Assembly: GCA_032358255.1 (NCBI GenBank)
Contig: JAULBX010008773.1
Span: 49,847-113,846 of the forward strand
Direction of reading: 5' to 3'
From: Heterotrichella gracilis
Lineage: Eukaryota; Sar; Xanthophyceae; Tribonematales; Xanthonemataceae
Length of the DNA stretch: 64,000 nucleotides
This document shows positions 36,137 to 48,100 of the stretch, piece by piece. How positions within the stretch are numbered: the first letter of the stretch is position 1; each line of letters opens with the position of its first letter. Under the pieces are notes generated by a model. It was not told where the DNA came from, searched no databases, and saw nothing but the letters and a program-made list of their open reading frames with translations. A program made the translations under genes and the position numbers.

Positions 36137-37535
36137 GGTTGCTTCCTAGTGACAGCCCCGGTATCAACTCCCCCCTGATGGTACCTGCCCAGCCGCCCTA
36201 AGGCGAAGGGTTTAGGGTTTACGGTGTCGCTGAGGTGCGCTAGCGGGACCTCCTATGCCAGCTGTTGTTGGCAGTGCTACCCTTAATCACCGTCCTGCAG
36301 GGGCAGAGGGAATAGGGTTTCAAATCGTGCTCAGCAGGTGCGTAGGGTTTTGGTGGGCAAGGGGGATACGCTTAGGGTTATTTTGGCTTGCTAGAATTGG
36401 AGGGTGGTTGGGCTCGGCAGGTCGGCTGCTGGCTCTTGGGCGTTGGGTTGCAAACACTGCCACGTGTGCACAGGAACAACCCCCTGGGACAAACGTGCGC
36501 GGTTGGAATATGTGTCGCATGGTGGCTGGCCAGGCGAGTCCCCACCAACCCCGAACCTGTGCCTGTTGCGTAGCGTCTAACAGTACAAGTTGCCCTCCGG
36601 ATATAACACAAGCAACCGTTGTGTGCACCCCAAAGGGGCTGACATCCGTCCACATCGTGTCTGGGTGCGGCTGGCTGGCTGTTTGCACACCAAATTGTGT
36701 GCGTACACATACCTTCAGTACCGCGCAAACAGTGCCACTTAGACGAGGAACGAGCAGCTACTTGAGTGGGCTTTTGGCTCTTCGAGCTTGGGCTGCTTTT
36801 AGACCCTAACCGCGGCGGCAGGTTGGCCTGTGTATGCCGGCCTGTTTATGCATGCATATGCAGCCAAGAAAGTGTACGGAATACTATGGCACCCGACAGG
36901 TACCGGACGTTGCAAGGTGCGGGTGGGTGGAGCGAGTCACAGGTTAGGCTACGTTATTGTTGGTGCATGGAGCACGCTTCTGGTGAAGGGAAACTGCGAT
37001 TGGATTATTTCCGGGCAAGTGTCGGCCTAGTCTGGCGGCCGGAAGGGGTCCCCATATATGACCACAATCCTGCGGCAATGAGGGGGGCGGAAGCAAATTA
37101 AAGCACACAAACTATTACGCCTCTCAAAATATCCGTCGAGATTGTATACGGGGTATAATATCGGGTCTCACATGCCCTCTCCCACTGGCCAACCAGAGCC
37201 CACGACCCTGCAAGCCACACTTTTGAGCTCCAACGCAGCGCTGCTATCTGCCAATGCCCACACGGTCATGCTCCCACACATCCCCCAATCACCACGTCTT
37301 GCTGCCTAGAGTGCATAACATTGTGCAGTGCAGCAAACTTGCCCTGTACGCCTGGCCACCTAGCCACACCAAGTGCTACTTCGTATGTTCATAGCTTGCT
37401 AACCTCCATAAGAGGGACCAGCGCAGGTTAATTGACCACAGCAGGGTTGACTACGCAAAAGGAAAGTGTTTTTAACAACAGGGAAGTCCGCTCTAAGTAA
37501 ATACTCGGACAAGTAAAGGGAGGGTGTATACAGCC
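36137..37535. promoter_or_regulatory. Divergent intergenic region between MRT4 (-) and RF1 (+)
   Basis: Start codons at 36136 (-) and 37536 (+) are 1.4 kb apart and head to head. Telomere-like fragments lie close to the MRT4 start (about 36205-36225). A 184-codon plus-strand frame (36255-36809) is open but has no protein-like features. Confidence 0.45.
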
Positions 37536-40500
37536 ATGGCGTCAGGGGCGCAGTGCTGGGTGCAACCCAGGCCCCGCCTCCAGTCCCTACAAGTACCCTC
37601 CGCCGCTGGTCCCAGGCTGGTGGCGGGAGCCTTCCAGCCGCAGCTCACCAGGCGGCAGGGGCGGCGGAGCTTGGTGTGCATGGCTACGGTGGGTAGACAC
37701 ACAACACACATATGCATGCACTGCCATTAGTGCAATTGGTGCAGCTAACTGCACGGATGCGGACGTTGCCCCTACCTAGGGGGTATTCAGGAACCCTATT
37801 TTGTAGGAGTAGGTAGGTGTAGAGTATGTGAATCTTGTAGCGTGGGATGAAGAGGGGGGACGGACGGGTGGTTGGGGCTGGGGTGGGTGGTGGTGCGGTG
37901 TGGGGTGTGGTTGGGGTTGGAAGGAGGGTGAGGTGAGGTGGAGGTGCAGGAGGGTGGATGGATGGGTATCTGGGCTTGATACGCTCTTTGTCAGAAGTTT
38001 TGTGTGCAGCTGCAAAGCGCACCCTTTTTTTTTCAATTTAGCGCTGCAGCCCTGGGATGATCCGGGTGGCCCCCGTGTGGCTACATACTGGCGAAACAGG
38101 CGGGTGAATACCTAGTCTGAATACCCTAACTAGGTACCACTCATGTGCAGAGGTTTACAGGAAAGTTCTCTCTTCTGCGCATAAGAAACCCCGTGCACAA
38201 ACCCTTGCGCGGGGCCGGAAACCCTAACTAGGTTTTCCCCCTTGTGCAGGACCAGTATGTGATCGACAAGCTTGAGCACACGGAGCGAACCTACAGGGAG
38301 CTGACGGTGGGGCGAGGGTTTAGCTAGGGTTTTGTAGGGTTTAGATAGGGTTTTGATGGGGTGGCATAAACCCTAGACCAGCTGGAGCACTGCGGATGGA
38401 TGTACAGGAAGCTGGCGGTGGGTGCTAGGGTTTGGTAGGGTTTCCGTAGGATGGGGTAAGTGCGTTACCCTAGACCAGCCGGAGCCAAGGCGCGGGATTG
38501 AGAGATTTTGCATTGGCGGCGTGTAATATTTGCATTTCAAGTTTTGCATTTTGCATTTAATCGGCATTTCAATATGTAATATCTTGCGTTGGCGGCATAT
38601 TGAAAGTGCAGGGTGTAGGCATAGGCTGCACATGGCCCCTCCCCCCAGGCAGATGTGCATGGCGGACCTCGGGATCTCTGTTTACCCAAACCATTTGGTC
38701 CCCTGCCCCTTTCCCATTTCGCCCCCAATGCCCCACGTGCCAAGCTGTGCACACCCTAAGCCCTCGCCCTTGTCATATCTGGCCTGATGCGCAAGCCTGA
38801 GAGGGTCATTTGCAGAATACCCTGGGGTTGGCTGGGACTCCAGTGCCCGCCATGCGCCTTGCCCCTAACCCTCGGCCCTGACCCCTTGACCCACCATCCC
38901 CAGATGCGCACGGCTGACCCCGACATCTCAGCCAACCCCAACAAGTTTTTAACAACAACAAACCCCAAATCCCTTCCGTCATACCATCACACCACAATAC
39001 GCAACCCCTGAACCCTAGACCCTTTTGCCCAGATGCGCATGGCTGACTCCGAGATCTCAGCCAATCCCAAGGAGTTTATAACCCCAAACCCTAAATTCCT
39101 CCCGTCTTTGCGCAAACCCTAAAACCCTGAAAACCCATTGCCCAGATGCGCATGGCTGACCCGGAGATTTCAGCCAACCCCAACGAGTTCCAGAAGGTGG
39201 CGCGCGCGGCTGCCGAGCTGGAGGATACTGTGAATGCATTTCGGGAGTACAAGGCAACGCAGGAGGGACTGCTGGAGGCTAAGGAGATGCTCAAGGAGTC
39301 GGAAGGTGGGAGACCCTGCAACGTCACCCTCCTTTGAACTTGAACACCTCTGGCAAGGGGAGGGCAGGGGGGGGCATGGAGGGGGATTTGCGTGTGCAAC
39401 GGCGGGGTGTTGGTGTAGCTAAGGGGTGCACAATGTTGTTGAAATGGGGATGTTACCCCAGTACACCTCGCTCAAACCCTATCAAGCCCTGCCAAACCCC
39501 GCCCTTTGTCTGTACGAACCCTACCAAAACCCTACCAAAACCCTCCCGCAGGTGACCCCGAGATGGTTGAGCTGTCCCGCGAGGAGATCAGCATCTTGAC
39601 GCAAACCCTAGGGTTGCTGGAGGAGAAGCTCAAGGTGCTCCTCCTTCCCCGGGACCCGCTGGATGACAAGAACATCATGCTGGAGGTGCGCTTGGGATCC
39701 CAGGGTTTGCTAGGGTTTCTAGGGTTTTAGGATGTACGAAGGTGGTGCTCCTGCCCACGGGACCCGCTGGAGGACAAGAACACCATGCTGGAGGTGCGCT
39801 AGGGTTTCTAGGGGTTTGCTAGGGTTCTAGGGTTTTTTGAGGTGCTGCTGCTTCGTGGGGACCCGCTGGATGACAAGAACATCATGCTGGATGTACGTTG
39901 AGGCTGATAGGTTTAGGAGTTTCTAGGGTTTTTCAGGTGCTGCTGCTGTCAAGAGACTCTTTGGATGACAAGATGATCATTCTAGAGCTGGGATTACCAT
40001 CGATATAGATAATACAAGTAAGACTGCAAAGAGGAGATGGGTAACAGTAAATATACATGTAATTGTACATTGAAAACAAGAAATTGAAACCCTGACAAGC
40101 CCCCAACATTGTTCTGGCTTGCAGGTTCGTGCTGGTACCGGTGGTGAGGAGGCTGCCCTGTAGGCCGCTGACCTCATCCGCATGTACAACCCTAATAAAA
40201 CCCTTACCTACCCTTGACGTAACCCTAAGGAGGCCAGAAGAGGGCCCAGCAGGACATAGTGAAACACCACAAAGACCCTAACAATGTCCTGGCTTGCAGG
40301 TGCGTGCTGGTACCGGAGGTGAGGAGGCTGCTCTGTGGGCCGCTGACTTGATTCGCATGTACAACCGCTACGCCAGCGACCAGGGGTGGAAGGTGGAGCG
40401 CGTGAGTGAGAGCGAGGCGGAGAGTGGGGGCTACAAGGAGTGCATCATACAGGTGAGGGTGGCGGTGGGGGTCTTGCTAGGGTTTGGTTAGGGTTGGAAG

Positions 40501-42399
40501 GTGGAGCGCGTGAGTGAGAGTGAAGCTGAAAAGGGGGGTGCAAGGAGTGCATCATACAGGTGAGAGGAGCAAGCTAGGGGTTAGTTAGATTTCTGCTAGG
40601 GTGGCATCAGGGGGGTGAGAGCGAGGCTGAGAGCGGGGGGTACAAAGAGTGCATCATACAGGTGGGCGGGGGTTGTCGGGGTGGTGGTGAGGGTTATGGG
40701 GCTCAAGAAGTGTATCTGAGAGCATACTTCGATGCTTTTTGGTTCTGCTGGGGCATGTGCTAGGGTTCTGCTAGAGTGAATGAGTGAGGCGGTGTGGCGG
40801 GTGCATGGAGTGCATCATGCAGGTGGGGGGAGGAGTTTCAGCGAGTGCATCGTAATGGGAATCTGGAGTGCTTTACAGTATATACTGGCTCATGTTTTTC
40901 CGAATGCTGTATATTAATTCCCCCTCCCCTTCCTTTCAGATCGCCGGCGACCGCGTGTATTCCAAGCTCAAGTGGGAATCGGGGGTGCACCGCGTGCAGC
41001 GGGTACCCGCCACTGAGAGTGCGGGGCGTGTGCACACCTCCACCGCCACAGTGGCTGTCATGCCAGAGGTGGATGATGTGGAGGTCAAACTGGACATGAA
41101 GGTGGGGTGTGGGGTGTAGGGTTAAAGGGTGGGATAACCTGAAACCCTAACATCCTTCCAGTATGTACCCTAAACCCATTGCCGGACACGCCTTTGTTCC
41201 CTGTCACATGTCCTGCACCTCTTTGAAGCTTCTTTTTACCCCATTTCAAAACCCTCCCCCCGCAGGACGTGGACATGCAGACCGCGCGCGCCTCGGGCGC
41301 TGGCGGGCAGAACGTGAACAAGGTCGAGACGGCTGTCCATGTGCACCACAAACCCTCGGGGATACGGATTTTCTGCCAGGAGGGCCGAAGCCAGCTGGCC
41401 AACAAGGAGCGGGCGCTGGCGCTGCTGAGGGCCCGGCTGTTTGAAATGGAGCTTGAGCGGCAGCAGTCTGCGATTTCGGAGCAGCGCAAAGTGCAGGTGA
41501 GCGGGGGAGTATGATGTGGTGTGGTTGCTGTTGCAAGAGTAGTTTTGATGGGGATTTGATAGGTGCATATTGAGTTTTTTTGGAGTGGAATGAGCGGTTG
41601 TAGTTCTGCCTGGCGCTGCTCAGGGCCCGGCTGTATGAAATGGAGCTTGAGTAGCAGTCAGCGATCTCGGAGCAGCGCAAAGTGCAGGTGAGCTGTAGCT
41701 ACAGGTACAAGGCGGGCTTCAAAGTGGCTTTGGCTGGTGTATTCTGAAGCAATTTTGGGTAAATCGGTGGCCTCAACGCGCGCTGGCCAGGCTGTGCCTC
41801 AACGCGCGCTGGCCAGGCTGTTTGAGCATGCGCGCTAGCAGATAAAATCATAATTTTGGTTTTATATTCTTTTCATAGTTACAAAGGGAAATTTGATCCA
41901 AGATCATACCACAGTCAGGTGCTATGATAGCCTCACAACACCATCTCCCCCAGGTCGGCACTGGCGCACGCAGCGAGAAGATCAAAACCTATAACTACAA
42001 GGACAGCTACAATTTGTAGTTACATAATCGCAGGGGAATAAGCCGATGACGGCTTGGAACGCCCTTTCTTTGTTTGTTACATAATCGCTATTCCACCTAT
42101 CAAATGCCTTTTCCTGTGAAGCAACAGCAGGCACAAAATTTCCGCCATAACTAACAACGACAATCAGACTGTCCAACTCAACCATCTAATTGTACTACCC
42201 CTTCCCCCAGGTTGGCACCGGTGCGCGCAGCGAGAAAATCAAGACCTACAACTACAAAGACAGCCGTGTGTCGGACCACCGAACCAAGCAGAACTACGAC
42301 CTTGACAGCCTCATGGAGGGTGACCTGGAGCAGGCAATTGGGGACATGGTGCTGTTGGATCAGCAGGACAAGCTCAAGGAGCTGGCCAACCAAAACTAA
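37536..42399 (+). CDS. prfA: Organellar (probably plastid) peptide chain release factor RF1
   Basis: Eight exons in phase: 37536-37688, 38250-38306, 39146-39305, 39552-39685, 40300-40452, 40940-41101, 41266-41496 and 42211-42399, giving 412 residues. The first exon is a transit-type leader (Ser/Arg/Gln-rich, ending RRSLVCMAT). The rest is collinear with bacterial RF1: [62 protein letters not shown]. The stop-decoding tripeptide is PAT at 242-244 (the RF1 type, for UAA/UAG), and the catalytic GGQ is at 286-288. [16 protein letters not shown] follows near the end. RF1 releases finished peptides from organellar ribosomes. Plastid rather than mitochondrial location is inferred from the leader alone. 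At least six of its eight exons have echoes. Confidence 0.95.
38377..38417 (+). repeat. Echo of RF1 exon 38250-38306
   Basis: GACCAGCTGGAGCACTGCGGATG.. CTACAGG-like end and a GCG|GTGGGT donor copy the exon about 115 bp downstream. A TTTAGATAGGGTTTT tract lies between. Confidence 0.78.
38649..39080 (+). repeat. Three echoes of the 5' end of RF1 exon 39146-39305
   Basis: Copies at 38649-38695, 38900-38950 and 39027-39080 repeat CAGATGCGCATGGCTGAC.. GATCTCAGCCAA..CCCAA, each with its AG acceptor. The nearest copies are best conserved and the farthest worst. CCCTAAA-type fragments separate them. Confidence 0.93.
39737..39990 (+). repeat. Three echoes of the 3' end of RF1 exon 39552-39685
   Basis: Units at 39737-39800, 39838-39897 and 39935-39990 repeat GTGCTCCT..GGGACCCGCTGGA(T/G)GACAAGAACA, with donors GTGCGC and GTACGT. 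The third copy is most diverged. TAGGGTTT fragments separate them. Confidence 0.95.
40124..40190 (+). repeat. Echo of the 5' end of RF1 exon 40300-40452, with a stop codon
   Basis: Repeats acceptor and about 65 exon bases (GGTACCGGTGGTGAGGAGGC) 176 bp upstream. The Trp codon TGG of the real exon is TAG here (40161-40163). The copy ends at ACAACCCTAATAAAACCC, a telomere-like junction. Confidence 0.95.
40493..40824 (+). repeat. Three echoes of the 3' end of RF1 exon 40300-40452
   Basis: Units at 40493-40562, 40613-40664 and 40776-40824 repeat GAGAGCGAGGC..AAGGAGTGCATCATACAG|GTG with increasing decay, all retaining a donor-like CAG|GTG. Confidence 0.95.
41608..41690 (+). repeat. Echo of the 3' end of RF1 exon 41266-41496, with a stop codon
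   Basis: About 80 bases (GGGCCCGGCTGTATGAAATG.. GAGCAGCGCAAAGTGCAG|GTGAGC) are copied about 190 bp downstream. The Arg codon position has become TAG (41652-41654) and some bases are lost. Confidence 0.94.
41952..42020 (+). repeat. Echo of the 5' end of RF1 final exon
   Basis: GTCGGCACTGGCGCACGCAG.. AAGGACAGC repeats the exon start with its AG acceptor, about 255 bp upstream, and then runs into TAG in frame. Confidence 0.93.
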
Positions 42400-42477
42400 G
42401 CGGGAGATTGGCGTTTCTGGGGGCTTTTTCTGGGGTTGTTTCTTCCCCACTGGGTGCGCATCCGACCATTCCACCTA

Positions 42478-42586
42478 GCAGAAGTAGACCTTGGCAGCAT
42501 TTTGGAGAGTGAACTGGAGCAGACAATAGGCGATATGGTTGCAGTTCAATCTGGACAAGCTAAAGGAGCTGGCTAACCAAAACTGA
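42478..42586 (+). repeat. Echo of the RF1 C-terminus in the 3' flank
   Basis: The last ~100 coding bases (GACCTTGGCAGCATTTTGGA.. GGAGCTGGCTAACCAAAACTGA) recur after the stop codon with indels. This shows that echoes also occur outside introns. Confidence 0.93.
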
Positions 42587-45115
42587 AAGCGGCATGTGTT
42601 TTGGGTTTGTTTGGGGCTTTCGTTTGGGGTGGGGGATGTATAAATTTGTGATTTTGAGCTGGTGAACCCCAAGGGTTTGCGATGGCGGAGTGTAGGGTTT
42701 CATTGGGAATGTTTTTTTTTCAGCAACGGACACGCGTGCTCAGCGCGTTTGGATGGGGAGTGGGGCAGCCCTGGGAAGGGTTTTATTGCTGGCATGGCCA
42801 CTGGAGCTTCCCTTTTTTGGGGGTTTGTAACTGGGGTTATAACCCCAAAGCGCGACAAGGGGAAGGGTCTTGGAAGAGGGTTTTAAACTGTATAAATTAT
42901 TAGCTTACCAATTGTTGCCAACGAAGTTCTAATGGACCAACCAGGTGCCCTTGTTCATCAGGCTGCGTTGGCTTGCTGACAGCAAATTAAGTTTATCACA
43001 ACTTGAACAGGGTCAACTCATATATTACGGTAGCTGAACAATTGTGTCAGTTAGAAGCCTGTTCAGTATTCTCTTGACAATGTAATGCACAACTATTTAT
43101 GATGAATAGTCCAAATGGTAATATAATACAATAATTATGCTATACTCTCAATTCCGAATCAGCGCCTGGTCCAGGCCCAGGCCTGGAGCCTCCGCAATAA
43201 TTTATGGCATGCTGGCACTACCAGTGCCACTCTCAGAGACAATTGCAATGTGCACACACTCATGCTCAGCCAGGCTGGCAGCAAATGACCGTGACGCAGC
43301 GACCCTGTGGGCAGGCACTGTCGCAATGCATGCATAGCATTGACAATGTACCAGACTGCAGCAGTGTGACACCTTGCGGCTGCCGCAGCTTATTAAGCTC
43401 AATTGCAAGGGGCTGGTCAGGGGGCTGGCAATTACTGTACCACACTGCCGCATGGCATGCAGCTGATGACAAGTTTACGATTACAGCACTTGTCATTTTG
43501 CAGAATTAAGCAAATTCAAACTGCGCCAAACTGCAACTGGCAGCGCCTTTCCAGGATTGGAATAGTAACTGGCTAGCATGCATCACGTTGGACTTCCAAA
43601 GATGCATGCATGGAGAAATTGTTTGCATAATGATATTTCCCAAGTACTTTGTGCAAACACAATTGCATGATGCGCAGCTAAGGAAAAGGAAGGCCCTTCG
43701 AAACTGCTTGCCCATTTCAAATGGGAAATGGAGCTAATAGTATTGCTGTGCAGTGCTTTTGCCAAACCCAGGAAGAATCGAATGGTTGGTCATCACCTAA
43801 CCCACTGAGAGTGTCTGTGATCTGCACAGGATATCCGTGGACCAAAACAAGGTCCGGGCGCATCTGCTTGTTTGCCTAAATGTGCAACAGTGCTGTCAGT
43901 CTCCGTGGGATCACAATGAAATGCCCCAGCTATTTCCATCGTCATGTATTTGGTGAGATGCATGCAACGACCTAGCCTGGCAATGCTGGGTATCAGCATT
44001 GGCAGGCAGCCTTGCATGCGGTCTCCCTCTAACTACCACCCAGTCACTACAACAACAGAAGCCAAACTTGCGCAATGCTAGTAAGCTTGCACGTGCCACC
44101 CTAAAACCCTAGAAAAAGGGTAATCCTAGAAAAGGGGTTTTGGAGGCCTAGCCTTGAAGGGCAGTCATACTAAGGCTTCAAAAGAATCTACGCAGCGTAA
44201 GATTGTTTAACAAAAAACACCCCATGTGGAAGACGTACATGTATGCTATTCCAATGTAAAACACATTGCACATCAGAGAGTTGATGAGCAGCGATGCACC
44301 CTGCAAGACCCTGTCATTAACCTACACTCTCTAACAGTGCTCAATGCTAGCTAAGCTGGGCTAACTCCACAATGGTACTAGCATGGGAAAGCATTAATGT
44401 GGCGTTGACACCAAATCAAATTTAGAGAAAAGCAAAAGGCAGTTGTGTGACTGCGCCTTAGATCTACGGAGCATGCATTAATTGCCAAATGAAATGGCAT
44501 GAAATGCCTGTCTCAAAAGTCTGCACCATACACGCAATCTCCTAGTACTAATGCCCTTGTCCCTGTCCCAAACACCCGTACTTTTGCATTTTTCAGGTAT
44601 CTCTGCTCCCAGAGGACTGAGTCATTGCTGCAGTGTAATCATTGTTGTGCCCCAGGCAGTGCTGACTTGCTAAGCCCTGCAGGGCGTCACCCCACCGCTC
44701 CTCCTTTGCTGGGAACACTGACCGGTCAAATGGCGCAACCACCATGAGGGCACGTGAAGCTGCAAAGGTGAATGGCTTGTTCCTGTCCCCACAATATATT
44801 CACTGGCCTGTTCCCCTGCCATCCAGACCACATCCCGCCCAGTGCTCACATGAAGCCCCCGATCTGGTTGTCTGGCAGCGAGTTGCGCCACCTCCTCCAT
44901 CCTTCGTAATCCCCACTGGCGTAGTCCCCACTGGAGCAGGTCACCTGGGGTCACAAATCAATAATATAATAAACTCCAAAACTAACTAGTTTTCAAGGAA
45001 GAAAGAAATACAACAAATAGTTAAACAAACAGTTGAGCCGCCTGTCCACCCTAGGCCACATTGCATACAACTCTCAAGTCTTAAATGGGTAGGCAAAGCA
45101 TGTCACCTGTTGGTT
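42587..45115. other. Intergenic between converging RF1 (+) and GT31 (-)
   Basis: About 2.5 kb with no supported exon. ATGCATGC-type palindromes occur at about 43327 and 43602. A 95-codon minus frame at 44670-44954 has no recognisable domain. Confidence 0.5.
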
Positions 45116-48100
45116 TCAATTGCACTGCAATGTTAGGTTGCCCACCTCAGTGCACTTTACCCAACGTGGTAGCCCATAAGGGGGACAGCCGATAAATGCT
45201 GCATCAATTTCATCACGACTTCTAATTTTTTCTAGCGCCCACAGACCAGAGGCTTCCCGCACCCACAATCCCTAAAAAATCTGTTGTATCTTAAATCTTT
45301 TTGTGTTCTATTACTATCCTTACCTGGCGCCGCGCCCACAGTCCAGATTGTTCCTGCACGTACAGCCCCTCCACCAGCCCGGGCGCATCGTTGTCTAGAT
45401 GTTTAACCTACAAAAGGAAGGGCGAGGGGTCGGGGAACGGTCAATGAAAGGGTTTTTAAGTACATTTTGAGTAAGGGAACGGGTCAACCTGCAATTGCAG
45501 CTCTGATTAAGAGTACGGTACAATGGTCATATCATATTTTAAAATGAGACAGCGCGGTGCGCAGTTGTCCCACGCAAACCATTGCCTTGTCTGCACATAC
45601 CACCTTGATTCCCTAACCCTAAACCTAAACCCTCACGTGCCACTCACCACTGTGTTGTTGTGGCAGTCATCCCAGGCCGCCTTGAACCCGTCATGGTGGT
45701 GCACTGTGGCGTGGTTAGACAGCATCACACCGACCATGATATCTTCCCAGGGCATGCGGCCCCACCAGATGGGCTTCCTGCAGAAAAGAGGGAGGGAAAC
45801 GTGCGTTAGCAAGTTCTTCCTATATCATGTGTAGATGGGGGAGGTTTGCAGGAGCGGCGTGCAGGTGGCAAATGCTGTAGGAGGTTTTGCATGCACGTGG
45901 GCTTGAGGCTCTGCAGCATAAACCCCCACCATATGTCTGCCCCTTTGTGCATGTCTGTGAATGTGACGCGAGAAAAGCAAGGATCTCAAAAGTAGGGAAA
46001 AGTAGGTGATGTTATGCTTATTCTACACATACAACATATTTCCCCCCCTTACTTACATTTGCGGGTGCTGCACATAGCTCTGCGCCGTATTGTACACAAG
46101 CTGCGCCAGGTCCCGGGACAGGATGTATCCCCAGCCAGCAGCCCAGCGCACTCCCATGGGGGCAAGCTCATCGGGGAGCTCCTCGTAGGACAGGTACCAC
46201 CTGGAGGCGCAGGGAAATGACAGACATAAATTGCGTGAATCTCAAATCTGCAGCTTTTGCAATGTACACAAGGGCATGAGGCAGAGCCATTAACCATGAT
46301 TGCTAAATCACGGATTTGGGGTAAAGAAATCAGATTGTGCAGCATATTGTTAGAGGCAGGCTCCGCTTGGAGCTCCTCGTACGAGCATCCTGCCGTGCAT
46401 TGTGCTGTACATTACTCACTTTGATCTGGGGTCCCTGATGGGCTCAAACCCTGGGAACTTGCCCTTCTCTAGGGTTTTGTTGCCATCAATTTTGCCCAGG
46501 TACATGCCGCGCAGCCAGGGGAGCGAGGCAGGTCGAGGGGAGGGGTGGCCAATCTTGTCTGCAGGAAACGACGGGTTCATATGTCAGGTAGGGAATTAAG
46601 CAGATATATACTCCTTGATTTCATTGCTGTCTGCCTGATTTGCAACAGGGGACGTAGGAACATAAAATCTGGAACTGCCCTGTTCACAATGCCCTCAACC
46701 ATTGTTTGCCAGGGAGTATATTCCATTGAACTTGTCATGACCCAGCTTCAAAACTACATGTCATCAACCTCCAGGTGCATAATGCTGGATGCAGCAATTG
46801 GCCCACACCTGGTTGGTCCAGAGCACAGCGTCACGTTGCCGATAATCATATGTCTCCCAACGTGCATGCATGCATCACACTGGCATGGCAATCCTATCCA
46901 CTCAGAGCAGAATGCACATCCACCCACCGTTGTCGTTGTACATGATGTCAAACTCCAGGTGCGCCCTGCCGGTGTTGATGATGTCAAGCAGGCGCGGCAC
47001 CCGCACATACACATCATCATCTGTCTTCATAATGTGGGTGTAGTTGCAGGCCCCACTCAGCCCATACTGCAGCAGCTTGAGGGTCTTGTTGGGCAGGTCC
47101 CGGTAGGTCTCCACACCTGGCAATGAACAGGAGATGTCAGGTCGGTGCGCATGCAAAATTGCGCCGGGATGCGCCACCTAAGCTACTTTCATGTGCACAT
47201 TCAAAATGTGCAGTGTCTGTCCACAGAACAACTGATGATATTATCAACACATCCACACCCTTTACCAGTTTGCGGGTGGTTTGAGCCAACTACAATCTTG
47301 CAATCTTGTAAAGAAAACAAGGCGCCCTGCCAGCACCCACCTGGCACGATCACAATGTCCGCAAACCGCTGGATCTCTGCACCCAGCAGCTCCATGGCGG
47401 GGCCCATCTGGGCCTCAGTGGGTTGGCTGACCACAAAGCGGATGACCACATTGGGGTGCTGCTCACGCGCCTCACGAATCCATGTGCGGCGCTGGATGTC
47501 ACGCTTGGCCTGGGCCTGTGCGGGAAGGGGTTTTAAAAATTTAGGGCTTGGGGTCCAAGGGGTTGGGCGGGTTTCTTGCGCAAATTGTGAATCCAGGGGT
47601 GCAGATGAGGAGTTTGGCATTGGCCTGTGCAGGAGTAGGTTATAGGTATATAAGTTAGGGTGTAGGTTTTCAGGTTGGGTTGCTGCTCGCGCGCCTCGCG
47701 GATCCAGGTGCGGCGCTGGATGTCGCGCTTGGCCTGGGTCTGTGCGCAGCGAGGTTGTTCTTGGTTTAGGATTCAGGGTTTAAGGTTCATACTGATGCGC
47801 TAAGCCTGCGCTTGGGCAAGAAAGGGTTGTTTTTGTTATGGTTAATGCTGTTTTGGGTGCTGCTCGTGCGCCTCGCGGTTCCATGTGCGGTGCTGGATGT
47901 CTCGCTTGGCCTGGGCCTGAGCGGGAAGGGGGTTTAGGGCTTGGGATCCAAGGGGTTGGGCGGGTTTCTTGCGCAACTTGTGAATCCAGGGGTGCAGATG
48001 TGAAGTTTGGCATTGGCCTGTGCAGGAGTAGGATATAGGTATATAAGTTAGGGTGTAGGTTTTCAGGTTGGGTTGCTGCTCGCGCGCCTCGCGGATCCAG

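Noticed and set aside
36255-36809. 184-codon plus-strand ORF upstream of RF1
   Set aside because: No domain, no splice-linked neighbour, and overlapping open frames on the other strand.
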